The notes under the pieces are model-generated. The model made no database searches and had not been told where the DNA came from. It saw only the letters and a program-made list of their open reading frames with translations. Positions 33,055-43,195 of a DNA stretch of 64,000 bases are shown piece after piece. Made by a program: the position numbers and the translations under genes. The DNA comes from Thioalkalivibrio sulfidiphilus HL-EbGr7 (GTDB taxonomy: Bacteria > Pseudomonadota > Gammaproteobacteria > Ectothiorhodospirales > Ectothiorhodospiraceae), in assembly GCF_000021985.1 (NCBI RefSeq), contig NC_011901.1, forward strand, positions 1,302,001 to 1,366,000. Direction: 5' to 3'. The first letter of the stretch is position 1. Every line of letters starts with the position of its first letter.

Positions 33055-33915
33055 TCAGCCCGGCCCGGGCAGCATGGCCAGCATCGCGCCGGCGGCGTTG
33101 GACAGGGTTCGTTCGTGGTGCACGACGCTGCCCAGCCGTCGCACGGGTCTGAGGCCGGGCAGGGGCAGGGCCTGGATGGATGCGTCCAGCAGGGTCTCCG
33201 GCAGCAGGCTCCAGCCCAGGCCGATGGAGACCAGCATGCGGATGGTCTCGAGATATGGTGTCTCCAGGATGTGGCGGGGGCGGATGCCATGCTCCGCCAG
33301 GGCCGTGTCGATGAGCCCGCGGGTGAAGGTGCCGGCGGGGGGCAGGATGGCGTCGTGGGCATTGAGGTCCGGCCGTGCCTGCACGACCAGGGGATGGTCC
33401 GAGGCCACCACCGGCACCAGGGGGTCCGCCCAGACGGTGCGGATCTCCAGGTGCGCCTCGGGTTCGACAGGCAGGGTGACCACCGCCAGGTCCACGTCGC
33501 CATGGGCCACGGCCCGGCAGGCCTCCTCGGATTCCATGAAGCGGATGTGCAGATCCACGTCCGGCCAGTGGCGGGTGAAGGTCTTGAGGATCGGGGGCAG
33601 CCGGTGCAGGCCCACGTGGTGGGAGGTGGCCAGCCACAGGGGACCCGCCACCTGGTGGCTCAGGTTCTCCAGGGTGCGCCGGGCGTCGTCCAGGTCTGCC
33701 AGGATGCGCCGGGCCTGGGGCAGCAGTACCCGGCCTGCCTCGGTGAGACTCACCTGCCGTCCGATGCGGTCGAACAGGCGCTGCCCCAGGTCGCCTTCCA
33801 GGGCCGCGACCCGCTTGCTCACCGCGGGCTGGGTCAGGTGCAGTCGTTCGGCGGCCAGGGAGAAGGAGCGCGTCTCGGCCACGGCCAGGAAGGTGTTCAG
33901 GTTGTCCAGGTCCAC
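33055..33915 (-). CDS. LysR-family regulator, divergent from leuC
   Basis: 286 residues. The winged helix-turn-helix occupies about residues 3-62, with FSLAAERLHLTQPAVSKRVAALE as recognition region, followed by an effector-binding periplasmic-protein-like domain (about 90-285). It is transcribed away from leuC, with 115 bp between the start codons. LysR proteins usually control the divergent gene and themselves. In pseudomonads a LysR gene also lies beside leuC. Control of leuCDB by a leucine-pathway intermediate is therefore the natural guess, but the effector is not known. Confidence 0.88.
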   Translation of the reverse strand: MDLDNLNTFLAVAETRSFSLAAERLHLTQPAVSKRVAALEGDLGQRLFDRIGRQVSLTEAGRVLLPQARRILADLDDARRTLENLSHQVAGPLWLATSHHVGLHRLPPILKTFTRHWPDVDLHIRFMESEEACRAVAHGDVDLAVVTLPVEPEAHLEIRTVWADPLVPVVASDHPLVVQARPDLNAHDAILPPAGTFTRGLIDTALAEHGIRPRHILETPYLETIRMLVSIGLGWSLLPETLLDASIQALPLPGLRPVRRLGSVVHHERTLSNAAGAMLAMLPGPG

Positions 33916-33923
33916 GGCAATCC

Positions 33924-33943
33924 TCCATTTATTCCTAAATGGA
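33924..33943. promoter_or_regulatory. Palindromic operator in the LysR/leuC intergenic region
   Basis: TCCATTTA-TTCC-TAAATGGA is a perfect 8-4-8 inverted repeat, 9 bp upstream of the LysR start codon. A second, looser symmetry lies at about 33953-33980 (ATGAAA...TTTCAT). The region is AT-rich against a GC-rich background. These are the best candidates for the LysR recognition and activation sites. Confidence 0.6.
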
Positions 33944-34030
33944 ATTTAGCACATGAAAAACATGAATTTGTGTTATTTCATGCCCCCGCCTATGCTTTTC
34001 CCCATCGCGAAATAGCGGAGGCATCCGTCC

Positions 34031-35443
34031 ATGACCGGCAAGACCCTGTACGACAAGTTGTGGGACGCCCACGTGGTGCGCACCGAGCCCGACGGCACGG
34101 CGCTGCTGTATATCGACCGGCACCTGGTCCACGAGGTGACCTCGCCCCAGGCCTTCGAGGGCCTGCGCCTGGCCGGGCGCAAGCCCTGGCGCACGGACAC
34201 GGTGCTGGCGGTGCCCGATCACAACGTGCCCACCACCCACCGGGACCAGGGCATCAGCGACCCGGTCTCGCGCATCCAGGTGGAGACCCTGGACGCCAAC
34301 GTGCACGAGTTCGGCATCACCTTCTTCCCCATGAACGACGTGCGCCAGGGCATCGTGCACGTGATCGGTCCCGAGCAGGGCGCGACCCTGCCGGGCATGA
34401 CCGTGGTGTGCGGTGATTCCCACACCTCCACCCACGGCGCCTTCGGGGCGCTGGCCTTCGGCATCGGCACCTCCGAGGTGGAGCACGTGCTGGCCACCCA
34501 GTGCCTGCTGCAGAAGAAGATGAAGAACATGCTGGTGTCCGTGGACGGCCGGGTGGGCCCAGGCGTCACCGCCAAGGACATCGTGCTGGCCATCATCGGC
34601 GAGATCGGCACCGCCGGCGGCACCGGCTACGCCATCGAGTTCGGCGGCGAGGCCATCCGTGATCTGTCCATGGAAGGCCGCATGACCGTGTGCAACATGG
34701 CCATCGAGGCCGGTGCCCGCGCGGGCATGGTGGCGGTGGACGAGACCACCATCGAGTACGTGAAGGGCCGGACCTATGCGCCCACGGGTGAACAGTGGGA
34801 AAGCGCCGTGGCCGCCTGGCGCGAACTGAACAGTGACGCCGATGCCCGGTTCGATCGGGTGGTGCGCCTCGACGCCACGGCCATTGCCCCCCAGGTGAGC
34901 TGGGGCACCTCGCCGGAGATGGTGGTGCCGGTGACCGGCCGCGTGCCGGATCCCGCAGAGGCCACGGACCCGGTGAAGGCTTCGGGCATGAAGCGGGCGC
35001 TCGAGTACATGGGGCTTGCAGCCAACACGCCCATCGAGCAGATCGCCATCGACAAGGTGTTCATCGGTTCCTGCACCAACTCCCGCATCGAGGACCTGCG
35101 CGCCGCCGCCGCCGTGGTGCGCGGCCGCAAGGTGGCGGGCAACGTGAAGCTTGCCATGGTGGTGCCGGGTTCCGGGCTGGTGAAGCAGCAGGCCGAGCAA
35201 GAGGGTCTGGACCAGGTGTTCCTGGAGGCGGGCTTTGAGTGGCGCGAGCCGGGCTGTTCCATGTGCCTGGCCATGAACGCCGACCGCCTGGAGCCGGGGG
35301 AGCGCTGCGCCTCCACCTCCAACCGCAACTTCGAGGGCCGGCAGGGGCAGGGCGGACGCACCCACTTGGTGAGCCCGGCCATGGCTGCCGCTGCCGCGGT
35401 GACCGGCCATTTCACGGACGTGCGCCAGCTGGCGCAGTCCTGA
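34031..35443 (+). CDS. leuC: LeuC, 3-isopropylmalate dehydratase large subunit
   Basis: 470 residues, an aconitase-superfamily catalytic subunit. Cluster ligands are visible as the cysteine in [12 protein letters not shown] (near residue 347) and the pair in [11 protein letters not shown] (near 407-410). [15 protein letters not shown] near 127 binds substrate. With LeuD it isomerises 2-isopropylmalate to 3-isopropylmalate in leucine synthesis. A good ribosome site (GGAGG) lies at about 34017. It is first in leuCDB and divergent from a LysR gene. Confidence 0.97.
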   Translation: MTGKTLYDKLWDAHVVRTEPDGTALLYIDRHLVHEVTSPQAFEGLRLAGRKPWRTDTVLAVPDHNVPTTHRDQGISDPVSRIQVETLDANVHEFGITFFPMNDVRQGIVHVIGPEQGATLPGMTVVCGDSHTSTHGAFGALAFGIGTSEVEHVLATQCLLQKKMKNMLVSVDGRVGPGVTAKDIVLAIIGEIGTAGGTGYAIEFGGEAIRDLSMEGRMTVCNMAIEAGARAGMVAVDETTIEYVKGRTYAPTGEQWESAVAAWRELNSDADARFDRVVRLDATAIAPQVSWGTSPEMVVPVTGRVPDPAEATDPVKASGMKRALEYMGLAANTPIEQIAIDKVFIGSCTNSRIEDLRAAAAVVRGRKVAGNVKLAMVVPGSGLVKQQAEQEGLDQVFLEAGFEWREPGCSMCLAMNADRLEPGERCASTSNRNFEGRQGQGGRTHLVSPAMAAAAAVTGHFTDVRQLAQS

Positions 35444-35455
35444 GGAGGATCTGAC

Positions 35456-36094
35456 ATGAAGCCTTTGACCACCGTCGACGGGCTGGTCCTGCCCCTGGAC
35501 CGCTCCAACGTGGACACCGACGCCATCATCCCCAAGCAGTACCTGAAGTCGGTCAAGCGCACCGGTTTCGGCCCGAACCTGTTCGATGACTGGCGCTACC
35601 TGGAGCCGGGCGAGCCGGGCATGGATCACAGCGCACGCAAGCCCAACCCGGACTTCGTGCTCAACGCCCCCCGCTACCAGGGCGCCGAGATCCTGCTGGC
35701 GCGCAAGAACTTCGGTTGCGGCTCTTCCCGCGAGCACGCCGTCTGGGCGCTCACCGACTACGGCATCCGGGTGGTGATCGCGCCGAGCTTCGCCGACATC
35801 TTCTTCGGCAACAGCTTCAAGAACGGCCTGCTGCCCATCGTCCTGGACGAGGCCGTCGTGGACCGCCTGTTCCAGGAGGTGGAAGCCACCGAGGGCTATC
35901 GCCTCAAGGTGGATCTGGCCGAGCAGACCGTGACCACCCCCTCGGGCGAGGCGTTCCCCTTCGAGGTGGGCGAGTTCCACAAGTACTGCCTGCTGAACGG
36001 CCTGGACGACATCGGCCTGACGCTTCAGCATGCCGACGAGATCCGCGCCTACGAACAACGCCGCCGCGCCGAGGCGCCCTGGCTGTTTCGTTGA
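35456..36094 (+). CDS. leuD: LeuD, 3-isopropylmalate dehydratase small subunit
   Basis: 212 residues, the proteobacterial LeuD length. It has the swivel-domain signatures [20 protein letters not shown] (near residue 13) and [19 protein letters not shown] (near 82). It forms the LeuCD heterodimer. It begins 12 bp after leuC with AGGAGG upstream. It is followed by a ~200-bp palindromic repeat region before leuB. Confidence 0.97.
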   Translation: MKPLTTVDGLVLPLDRSNVDTDAIIPKQYLKSVKRTGFGPNLFDDWRYLEPGEPGMDHSARKPNPDFVLNAPRYQGAEILLARKNFGCGSSREHAVWALTDYGIRVVIAPSFADIFFGNSFKNGLLPIVLDEAVVDRLFQEVEATEGYRLKVDLAEQTVTTPSGEAFPFEVGEFHKYCLLNGLDDIGLTLQHADEIRAYEQRRRAEAPWLFR

Positions 36095-36109
36095 TTCAAC
36101 AGAATGGAC

Positions 36110-36300
36110 AGGATTGACAGGATGACTATCTGAACAAAAGGATTTGACAGGATAACAACTCAAAGAGAAGAAGATCCGACAGGATTAACATGATTGACAC
36201 GATTTCTAGTGCTTTAAATCCTGTAAATCATGTTAATCCTGTCCAATCCTTTCGGATCCTTTGAATCCTGAAATAATCCTGTTCATCCTGTCCATTCGCC
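36110..36300. repeat. Long imperfect palindrome of ACAGGAT repeats between leuD and leuB
   Basis: The outer arm GAATGGACAGGAT (about 36113) pairs with ATCCTGTCCATTC (ends 36298). Inside, 9-bp-like GACAGGATT units recur in direct and inverted orientation. The best inner stem is GACAGGATTAACATGATT (from 36178) against AATCATGTTAATCCTGTC (ends 36243). The AT-rich element interrupts the leuCDB operon and contains no gene. It resembles the arms of the gene cassettes but is empty. Confidence 0.85.
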
Positions 36301-36330
36301 TTTTCAAGTAGATAACCAAGGAACCTGAAC

Positions 36331-37410
36331 ATGACCAAGAAGATCCTGGTGCTGCCCGGTGACGGCATTGGCCCCGAGATCGTGGCCGAGGCCAGCAAGC
36401 TTCTGAATGCCCTGCGCCAGGACCACGGTTTGAACGTGGAACTGGAAGAGGCCCCGGTGGGCGGTGCCGGTTACGATGCCGCCGGCAAGCCGCTTCCCGA
36501 TGAAACCCTGCATCTCGCCAAGGAGGCCGACGCCATCCTGCTGGGCGCCGTGGGCGGGCCCCGGTATGACACCCTGGACTGGGAACTGCGTCCGGAACGG
36601 GGTCTGCTGGGTCTGCGGTCCGAGCTGGCCCTGTTCGCCAACCTGCGCCCGGCGATTCTGTATCCCCAGCTGGCCTCCGCCTCGGCGCTCAAGCCCGAGA
36701 TCGTGGGCGGGCTGGATATCATGATCCTGCGCGAGCTGACTGGCGGCGCCTATTTCGGCAAGCCCCGCGGCATCCACACCCGGGACGACGGCACCCGCGA
36801 GGGCTTCAACACCATTCGCTACGACGAGTACGAGATCGAGCGCATCGCCCGCAGCGGTTTCGAGATCGCCATGAAGCGCGGCAAGCGCCTGTGCTCCGTG
36901 GACAAGGCCAACGTGCTGGAGGTCTCCCAGCTGTGGCGCGAGGTGGTGGAGCAGGTGGCCAGGGACTTCCCCAGGGTGGAGCTGTCCCATATGTACGTGG
37001 ACAACGCCGCCATGCAGCTGGTGCGCGCGCCCAAGCAGTTCGACGTGATCGTCACCGAGAACATGTTCGGCGACATCCTCTCCGATGCCGCCGCGATGCT
37101 CACCGGCTCCATCGGCATGCTGCCCTCGGCCTCCCTGGATGCCGCCGGTAAGGGCATGTACGAGCCCATCCACGGCTCCGCCCCGGACATCGCCGGGCAG
37201 GGCGTGGCCAATCCCCTGGCCACGATCCTGTCCGTGAGCATGATGCTGCGCTACACCCTCAACGAGCCGACGCTCGCCGACCTCGTGGACGCCGCCGTGA
37301 GCAAGGTCCTTGACCAGGGTCTGCGTACCCCGGACATCTGGACCGAGGGCTGCCAGAAGGTGGGCACCGCCCAGATGGGTGATGCGGTGGTCAAGGCCTT
37401 GAAGGCATAG
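36331..37410 (+). CDS. leuB: LeuB, 3-isopropylmalate dehydrogenase
   Basis: 359 residues. It has [11 protein letters not shown] at the N-terminus, the active-site region with [19 protein letters not shown] (near residue 85), and the signature [26 protein letters not shown] (in adjoining blocks near 245) with [18 protein letters not shown] after it. It oxidatively decarboxylates 3-isopropylmalate with NAD+. It is separated from leuD by the palindromic repeat but is surely part of the same pathway group; asd follows after 236 bp. Confidence 0.97.
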   Translation: MTKKILVLPGDGIGPEIVAEASKLLNALRQDHGLNVELEEAPVGGAGYDAAGKPLPDETLHLAKEADAILLGAVGGPRYDTLDWELRPERGLLGLRSELALFANLRPAILYPQLASASALKPEIVGGLDIMILRELTGGAYFGKPRGIHTRDDGTREGFNTIRYDEYEIERIARSGFEIAMKRGKRLCSVDKANVLEVSQLWREVVEQVARDFPRVELSHMYVDNAAMQLVRAPKQFDVIVTENMFGDILSDAAAMLTGSIGMLPSASLDAAGKGMYEPIHGSAPDIAGQGVANPLATILSVSMMLRYTLNEPTLADLVDAAVSKVLDQGLRTPDIWTEGCQKVGTAQMGDAVVKALKA

Positions 37411-37646
37411 GGCTGCCCATGGCCGCCGCGCCGCTGAGCGATTGGGGAATGGCGGGCACGGCCCGCCCTGTGTCATGTGACCATGGGCGGAAAATTTAAG
37501 GCGGCCTGTGGCCGCCACGCCCATGTCCGCGGCAGTCATGAACCTGGGTAGGCAGGGGCACCTGGGACTGCGACCATGGACAGGATGCCCGGGATTGTTC
37601 AGGATTGACGGAATTTGACGGTCAGACGTATTCAGAGAGAACGCAT
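37411..37646. other. Noncoding gap leuB-asd
   Basis: 236 bp with no credible gene. It contains short GC hairpins such as GGCGGCCTGTGGCCGCC (37501-37517) and a stretch with scattered GGACAGGAT/GGATTG words (37575-37605) that echo the leuD-leuB repeat. I see no lysine riboswitch, which sometimes precedes asd. Confidence 0.5.
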
Positions 37647-38669
<1,023 letters not shown>

Positions 38670-38805
38670 CCTATAGTTACGCCGTATAGTTAGACTTGAC
38701 TTCACGAGCGCCGATCGCCAAGGCGGCAGCGCCAGGTAATCAGGGGGAGGCTTTCCGCGGAGCGGGCAGCCTGGCAGAACACCAAAATGCGAAGGGGAAC
38801 AATCT

Positions 38806-41565
38806 GTGCGTAGACTGGCGATGGGCATGGCCCTCTGGGCGCTGTTACTGGTACCGGGACTGTCACAGGCGCTGGGTCTTGGGGAGATCGAAGTCAATTC
38901 GGCCCTCAATCAGCCGCTCAACGCGGAGATCGAACTGGTCTCGGTGCGCCCCGGCGAGATGCAGGATCTGCAGGTCCGCGTTGCCCCGGAGGCGCTCTAC
39001 CGCCGCCTGGGCATCGAACGTTCCGCCATCATCACCGAACTGCGTTTCGCCCCGACGACCCTGCCGGACGGCCGTCACGTGATTCGCGTCACCACCAGCA
39101 ACCCGGTGCGCGAACCCTTCGTGAACTTCCTGGTGGAGGCCACCTGGCCCGCCGGCCGCCTGGTGCGGGAATACACCCTGCTGCTGGACCCGCCGGTGCT
39201 GTTCGAGCAGCGCGCCGAGCCCGCCCCCCGGGCACCGGTCACCGAGGCCCCGCGCGAAGCCCGGCCGACCCCTGCGCCTGCCGCTCCCCGTCCTGCTGCC
39301 CCGGCGCCCCGTGCCACCCTCGATACCTACCGCGTGCAGCGCGGCGACATGCTCTGGAACGTGGCCCGGGATCTGCGTCCCGATGCCAGCGTCAGCGTCG
39401 AGCAGATGATGCTGGCCCTGCTGCGCGCCAATCCCGAGGCCTTCACCGACAACAACATCAACAACCTGCAGAGCGGCCGTGTGCTGCGCGTGCCGGACAT
39501 GGCGGAGATCAACCGCCTGAATCAGGCCGAAGCCCGCACTGAAGTGGCCCGACAGAACGCCCTGTGGCAGGAATACCGCACCCGGGTCGCCGCGGCACCC
39601 CAGCCCCAGCTTCCCGCCCAGCCGGGCACCGAGACCGCCGTTGCGCCCCGTGCCGAGGCCGCGCCGGCACCGGCCGAGCAGGATGCACGGCTTGAGATAC
39701 TGGCCGCCCGCGACACCGACGAGGCCCGTGCCGAGGTCGCGCGTGAACTGGCGCTGGCCCGGGAAACCGCCGAGACCCGTGGCCGCGAGGCCGAGGAACT
39801 GCGTTCCAGGGTGGCTGAACTGGAATCCCTGCTGTCGCGTAGCGAGCGGCTGCTGGAACTGAATAACGCCCAGATGGCCGAGCTGCAGGCCCGCCTGGAT
39901 GAGCTCGAAGGTCGCGAACCCGCAGAGCCCGCTGAAGTGGCCGAGGCGCCCGCAGTGGTTGCGCCCGAGGAGCCGCCGGTCGTGGCCGAGACTGAACCGG
40001 CCCCCGCGCCTGTGGAGCCTGCGGTAGAAGCCGAACCCGTTGTGCCTGGCGAAGCCGTGACCCTCAGCGAGGTCGAGCGCATGGCCGAGACCGCCGAGGC
40101 GCCGGCCGTCGAGGCTGCCCCGGAACCGGAGGTGGCCGCGGCCCCCGCGCCGGCCCCGGCCCCCGCAGCGCCCGTCCAGCCCCGTCCTGCGAGCCTGGTC
40201 GACGAGATCATGGCCAGCCCCAACCTGATGATGATCGCGGGTCTGGTGCTGCTGCTGGTGCTGCTGCTCATCTGGCTGATGATCAAGCGTCTCGGCAAGG
40301 GCAAACGTGCGGCCGCCGCCTCCGGCATGGCCTCACCGGCCGGCGGCCGGACCGAACCCGCCCTGTCCGGTGGCGAGGGCGCCCTCGCGGCGGCTGCCGC
40401 CGGCGGTGCCCTGGCCGGTGCTGCCGCCATCGCGGCCGATCGCGGTGAGGCGGAAGGTCAGGAAGCCGAACTGAGCGAAGCCGAAGAAATGGCAGCCGCC
40501 GGGACCGAAGAGACCGAGGCCCCTGCCGCTGGTGTCGAGAGCGAGGAGATCATCAACGACGACACCATCGCCGAGGTGGATGTCTACCTGGCCTACGGCC
40601 TGTATTCCCAGGCCGAGGATCTGCTCAATAAGGCCGTGCAGGAACACCCCGATCGCGTGGATTACCGCTTCAAGCTGGCGGAGACTCATTACGCCAACCG
40701 TAACGTGGAGGCCTTCGAGGCCAACGCCCAGGCCATGCACGATACCCTGGCAGGCCGTCCGAGCCAGCTGTGGGAACGCGTGCAGTCCATGGGGCAGGAT
40801 CTGAACCCGGCCAATGCACTGTTCTCCGGTGCAGCCGCCATGGATTTCGGCGGTGATGCCGGCGCCCCCGAGGTGGATCTGGACCTGGGCGTGCAGGACC
40901 TGGAGGGTTCCCTGGAAGACCTGGACCTGGGCGAGGAACCGGCTGCCGAGCCGGCTGAGACGCCGGAGATGGAAGCCGCCGGCGAGGTGGAGCTGGATCT
41001 GGACGTGGACGAGAAGCCCAAGGCCTCAGCCGATGAGGCCCTGGAATTCGATCTGGGCGACCTGGACCTGGGAGGAGAGGGCCTGGATACGGAACTGCTC
41101 GACACCACGGCGGAAACCCAGGTGGAAGAGCCCGTGGCGTCCAAGCCGCTGGACGTGTCCGCGGAGCTTGAGGAGAGCCTGGAGATCGGTTCCCTGGACG
41201 AGGATCTCAGTGCCGGCCTCGATGAGGAACTCGCGGCCTCCTTCGACCTGGAAGGCGAGACCGCGGCGGCGGAACGCCCCGTGGGCATCGATACCGCCGA
41301 AGACGACACCCAGATCATGGAGGAGGATTTCTCCGAGATCGATTTCCTCGGCGAGGGTGCGGAAGGCGATGATCTCCTGGTCACCGACGAGGAGGAGCAG
41401 GCGCTGCCCTCCGGAGACGAGGTCAGCACCAAGCTGGATCTGGCCCGTGCCTACATCGACATGGGTGATTCCGAAGGGGCGCGCAGCACTCTCGAGGAAG
41501 TCCTGACCGAAGGCAACGCCAGCCAGAAACAGGAGGCCCAGGGGCTGCTCGACCAGCTGTCCTGA
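38806..41565 (+). CDS. fimV: FimV-family LysM protein (polar hub/pilus assembly)
   Basis: 919 residues from a GTG with GAAGGGGAA upstream. A signal peptide (about 1-22, SQALG) is followed by the FimV N-terminal domain (LGEIEVNSALNQPLNAEIELV). A LysM domain lies near 175-240 (YRVQRGDMLWNVARDL) and a coiled coil near 285-365. A Pro/Ala/Glu-rich stretch leads to one membrane helix (about 480-500). A very acidic cytoplasmic region with TPR-like repeats follows, ending in the conserved FimV C-terminal helix (KLDLARAYIDMGDSEGAR). FimV organises cell poles and is needed for type IV pili, in keeping with the fimX-like gene in this window. Its gene order between asd and truA is conserved. Confidence 0.95.
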   Translation: MRRLAMGMALWALLLVPGLSQALGLGEIEVNSALNQPLNAEIELVSVRPGEMQDLQVRVAPEALYRRLGIERSAIITELRFAPTTLPDGRHVIRVTTSNPVREPFVNFLVEATWPAGRLVREYTLLLDPPVLFEQRAEPAPRAPVTEAPREARPTPAPAAPRPAAPAPRATLDTYRVQRGDMLWNVARDLRPDASVSVEQMMLALLRANPEAFTDNNINNLQSGRVLRVPDMAEINRLNQAEARTEVARQNALWQEYRTRVAAAPQPQLPAQPGTETAVAPRAEAAPAPAEQDARLEILAARDTDEARAEVARELALARETAETRGREAEELRSRVAELESLLSRSERLLELNNAQMAELQARLDELEGREPAEPAEVAEAPAVVAPEEPPVVAETEPAPAPVEPAVEAEPVVPGEAVTLSEVERMAETAEAPAVEAAPEPEVAAAPAPAPAPAAPVQPRPASLVDEIMASPNLMMIAGLVLLLVLLLIWLMIKRLGKGKRAAAASGMASPAGGRTEPALSGGEGALAAAAAGGALAGAAAIAADRGEAEGQEAELSEAEEMAAAGTEETEAPAAGVESEEIINDDTIAEVDVYLAYGLYSQAEDLLNKAVQEHPDRVDYRFKLAETHYANRNVEAFEANAQAMHDTLAGRPSQLWERVQSMGQDLNPANALFSGAAAMDFGGDAGAPEVDLDLGVQDLEGSLEDLDLGEEPAAEPAETPEMEAAGEVELDLDVDEKPKASADEALEFDLGDLDLGGEGLDTELLDTTAETQVEEPVASKPLDVSAELEESLEIGSLDEDLSAGLDEELAASFDLEGETAAAERPVGIDTAEDDTQIMEEDFSEIDFLGEGAEGDDLLVTDEEEQALPSGDEVSTKLDLARAYIDMGDSEGARSTLEEVLTEGNASQKQEAQGLLDQLS

Positions 41566-41582
41566 GTCGGGTAAACCTTATA

Positions 41583-41624
41583 ACGGGTGCGGTCCGGGAA
41601 CGGGCCGCACCCGTTTTGCTTTTT
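41583..41624 (+). terminator. Rho-independent terminator after fimV
   Basis: ACGGGTGCGG and CCGCACCCGT form a perfect 10-bp stem (41583-41592 with 41605-41614), with further GC pairing inside, followed by TTTTGCTTTTT. It lies 18 bp after the fimV stop and is the clearest intrinsic terminator in the window. Confidence 0.92.
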
Positions 41625-41673
41625 GACGTCGATGCCATTGCGGGGCTGATCTCGCAGGACTGATTCCAGACCC

Positions 41674-42360
41674 ATGCACCCAAGTCTTCGCATACTGGCC
41701 GTCATGCTGTTCATCCCTCTGGTCGCCCATGGCGGATGGCTGGTCGCCCTGGTCGGCGCTTTCGGCATTGCATTGCTGCTGGCGGGTACCGGCCGGGCGG
41801 GCTTGGCTCGTTTCCTGGGTATGAACCGCCGCCTGCGCTGGTTCTACCTGTCCATCGTGCTGATGTTCGGCTGGTTCACACCGGGGCGGGAACTGCTGCC
41901 CTTGCTGGGCGCGCTTTCCCCCACGGCCGAGGGCATGATGACCGGGGCCGGGCGGGTACTGGTCCTTGCCTTGGTGGTTGGCGCCGTGGTCTGGCTCCTG
42001 GAGCGCAGTTCCAGGCAGGAACTGATCGCCGGGCTGCTGTGGCTGACCCGCCCGCTGGCGTGGCTGGGTTTTCCCCGGGAACGCTTCGCGGTGCGCCTGA
42101 CCCTGGTGCTGGAGACCGTGCCCCAGGTTCAGCCCATGGTGGCCGAGGCGCGCCAGGCGGGAGAATCGCAGGGGTCGAAGGATTGGCCCTCCCGTGCCCG
42201 CAGCCTATTCGAGCGGGTGATCGAGCGGGCCGAATCGGCGCCCTGCGAACCCATTGAGATCGAGCCGGGAAGGCCTCCGGGCATCCGTGATTGGGGCGTG
42301 CTGGTGCTCATGTTCACGCCGCTGCTGGTGTTGCTGCTGTGGGAAATCCTTAGGGTCTGA
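41674..42360 (+). CDS. CbiQ/EcfT-like polytopic membrane protein
   Basis: 228 residues with five or six hydrophobic segments (about 7-38, 54-66, 80-108, 115-130 and a C-terminal helix 205-225). The cytoplasmic segment EARQAGESQG resembles the Ala-Arg-Gly coupling motif of energy-coupling-factor T components. No ATPase or substrate-binding partner is nearby. It could be a stand-alone CbiQ-like protein or simply unknown. It lies between fimV and truA, 1 bp before the truA start, so translation is probably coupled. Confidence 0.55.
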   Translation: MHPSLRILAVMLFIPLVAHGGWLVALVGAFGIALLLAGTGRAGLARFLGMNRRLRWFYLSIVLMFGWFTPGRELLPLLGALSPTAEGMMTGAGRVLVLALVVGAVVWLLERSSRQELIAGLLWLTRPLAWLGFPRERFAVRLTLVLETVPQVQPMVAEARQAGESQGSKDWPSRARSLFERVIERAESAPCEPIEIEPGRPPGIRDWGVLVLMFTPLLVLLLWEILRV

Positions 42361-42361
42361 G

Positions 42362-43141
42362 ATGATGCGCATTGCCCTCGGTGTGGAATACGACGGTTCC
42401 GGGTTCTGCGGCTGGCAGACCCAGTTGCAGGGGCGTGCCGTGCAGGCCTGCGTCGAACAGGCCCTGTCCCGGGTGGCAAATCATCCGGTGAGTGTGGTGT
42501 GCGCCGGGCGTACCGATGCGGGCGTCCATGCCACGGCACAGGTGATCCACTTCGACACCGAGTCCGTGCGCACGGCCCGCTCCTGGGTGCTGGGCGGCAA
42601 CACCCATCTGCCGCCGGAGATCAGCCTGCTCTGGGCAAAAGAGGTCGATGCGGACTTCAGCGCGCGCTTCTCGGCGCGCAGCCGCCGATACCGTTACGTG
42701 ATCCTCAATCGCTGGGTGCGCCCCGGTGTGCTGCATCGCAAGGTGAGCTGGCATCATCCCCCCCTGGATGCCGAGCGCATGCACGCGGCCGGGCAGCGCC
42801 TGCTGGGGGAATGGGATTTCACCAGCTTCCGCGCGGTAGGCTGCCAGGCCAAGAGCCCGGTGCGCACCCTCTTGTCCCTGTCGGTCACCCGCCGTGGCGA
42901 TTTCATCTACCTGGACGTGCACGCCAACGCCTTTCTGCATCACATGGTGCGCAACATCGCCGGTGTGCTGATGGCCGTGGGGGAGGGGGAGCGGCCGGTG
43001 GAATGGGTCTCGGAGGTGCTGCACGCCCGGGACCGCACCCTGGGCGGTGTGACGGCGCCACCCCATGGGCTGTACCTGGTGCATGTGGAGTATGAACCGC
43101 AGAGTGGGATTGTGTTGGAACCGTTGTTGCCGGAGTTCTGA
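42362..43141 (+). CDS. truA: TruA, tRNA pseudouridine(38-40) synthase
   Basis: 259 residues from the first of two adjacent ATGs at 42362; 42365 is the alternative. The catalytic Asp is in CAGRTDAGVHA (near residue 52). YDGSGFCGWQ at the N-terminus and FLHHMVRNIAGVLM near 200 are family signatures. It converts uridines 38-40 of tRNA anticodon arms to pseudouridine. The stop is followed by a 1-kb noncoding region rich in palindromes. Confidence 0.96.
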   Translation: MMRIALGVEYDGSGFCGWQTQLQGRAVQACVEQALSRVANHPVSVVCAGRTDAGVHATAQVIHFDTESVRTARSWVLGGNTHLPPEISLLWAKEVDADFSARFSARSRRYRYVILNRWVRPGVLHRKVSWHHPPLDAERMHAAGQRLLGEWDFTSFRAVGCQAKSPVRTLLSLSVTRRGDFIYLDVHANAFLHHMVRNIAGVLMAVGEGERPVEWVSEVLHARDRTLGGVTAPPHGLYLVHVEYEPQSGIVLEPLLPEF

Positions 43142-43195
43142 GGGTGGGTACGTGGGGGCTGGCTGTTTGAATGTTGGGTTTGGTTGGGTTTGTTT

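Noticed and set aside
33935-36163. 742-codon minus-strand frame opposite leuC and leuD
   Set aside because: His/Gly/Ala-rich antisense shadow; leuC and leuD on the plus strand are unmistakable.
37411-37646. Lysine riboswitch upstream of asd
   Set aside because: I could not find the conserved lysine-riboswitch core; only short GC hairpins are present.
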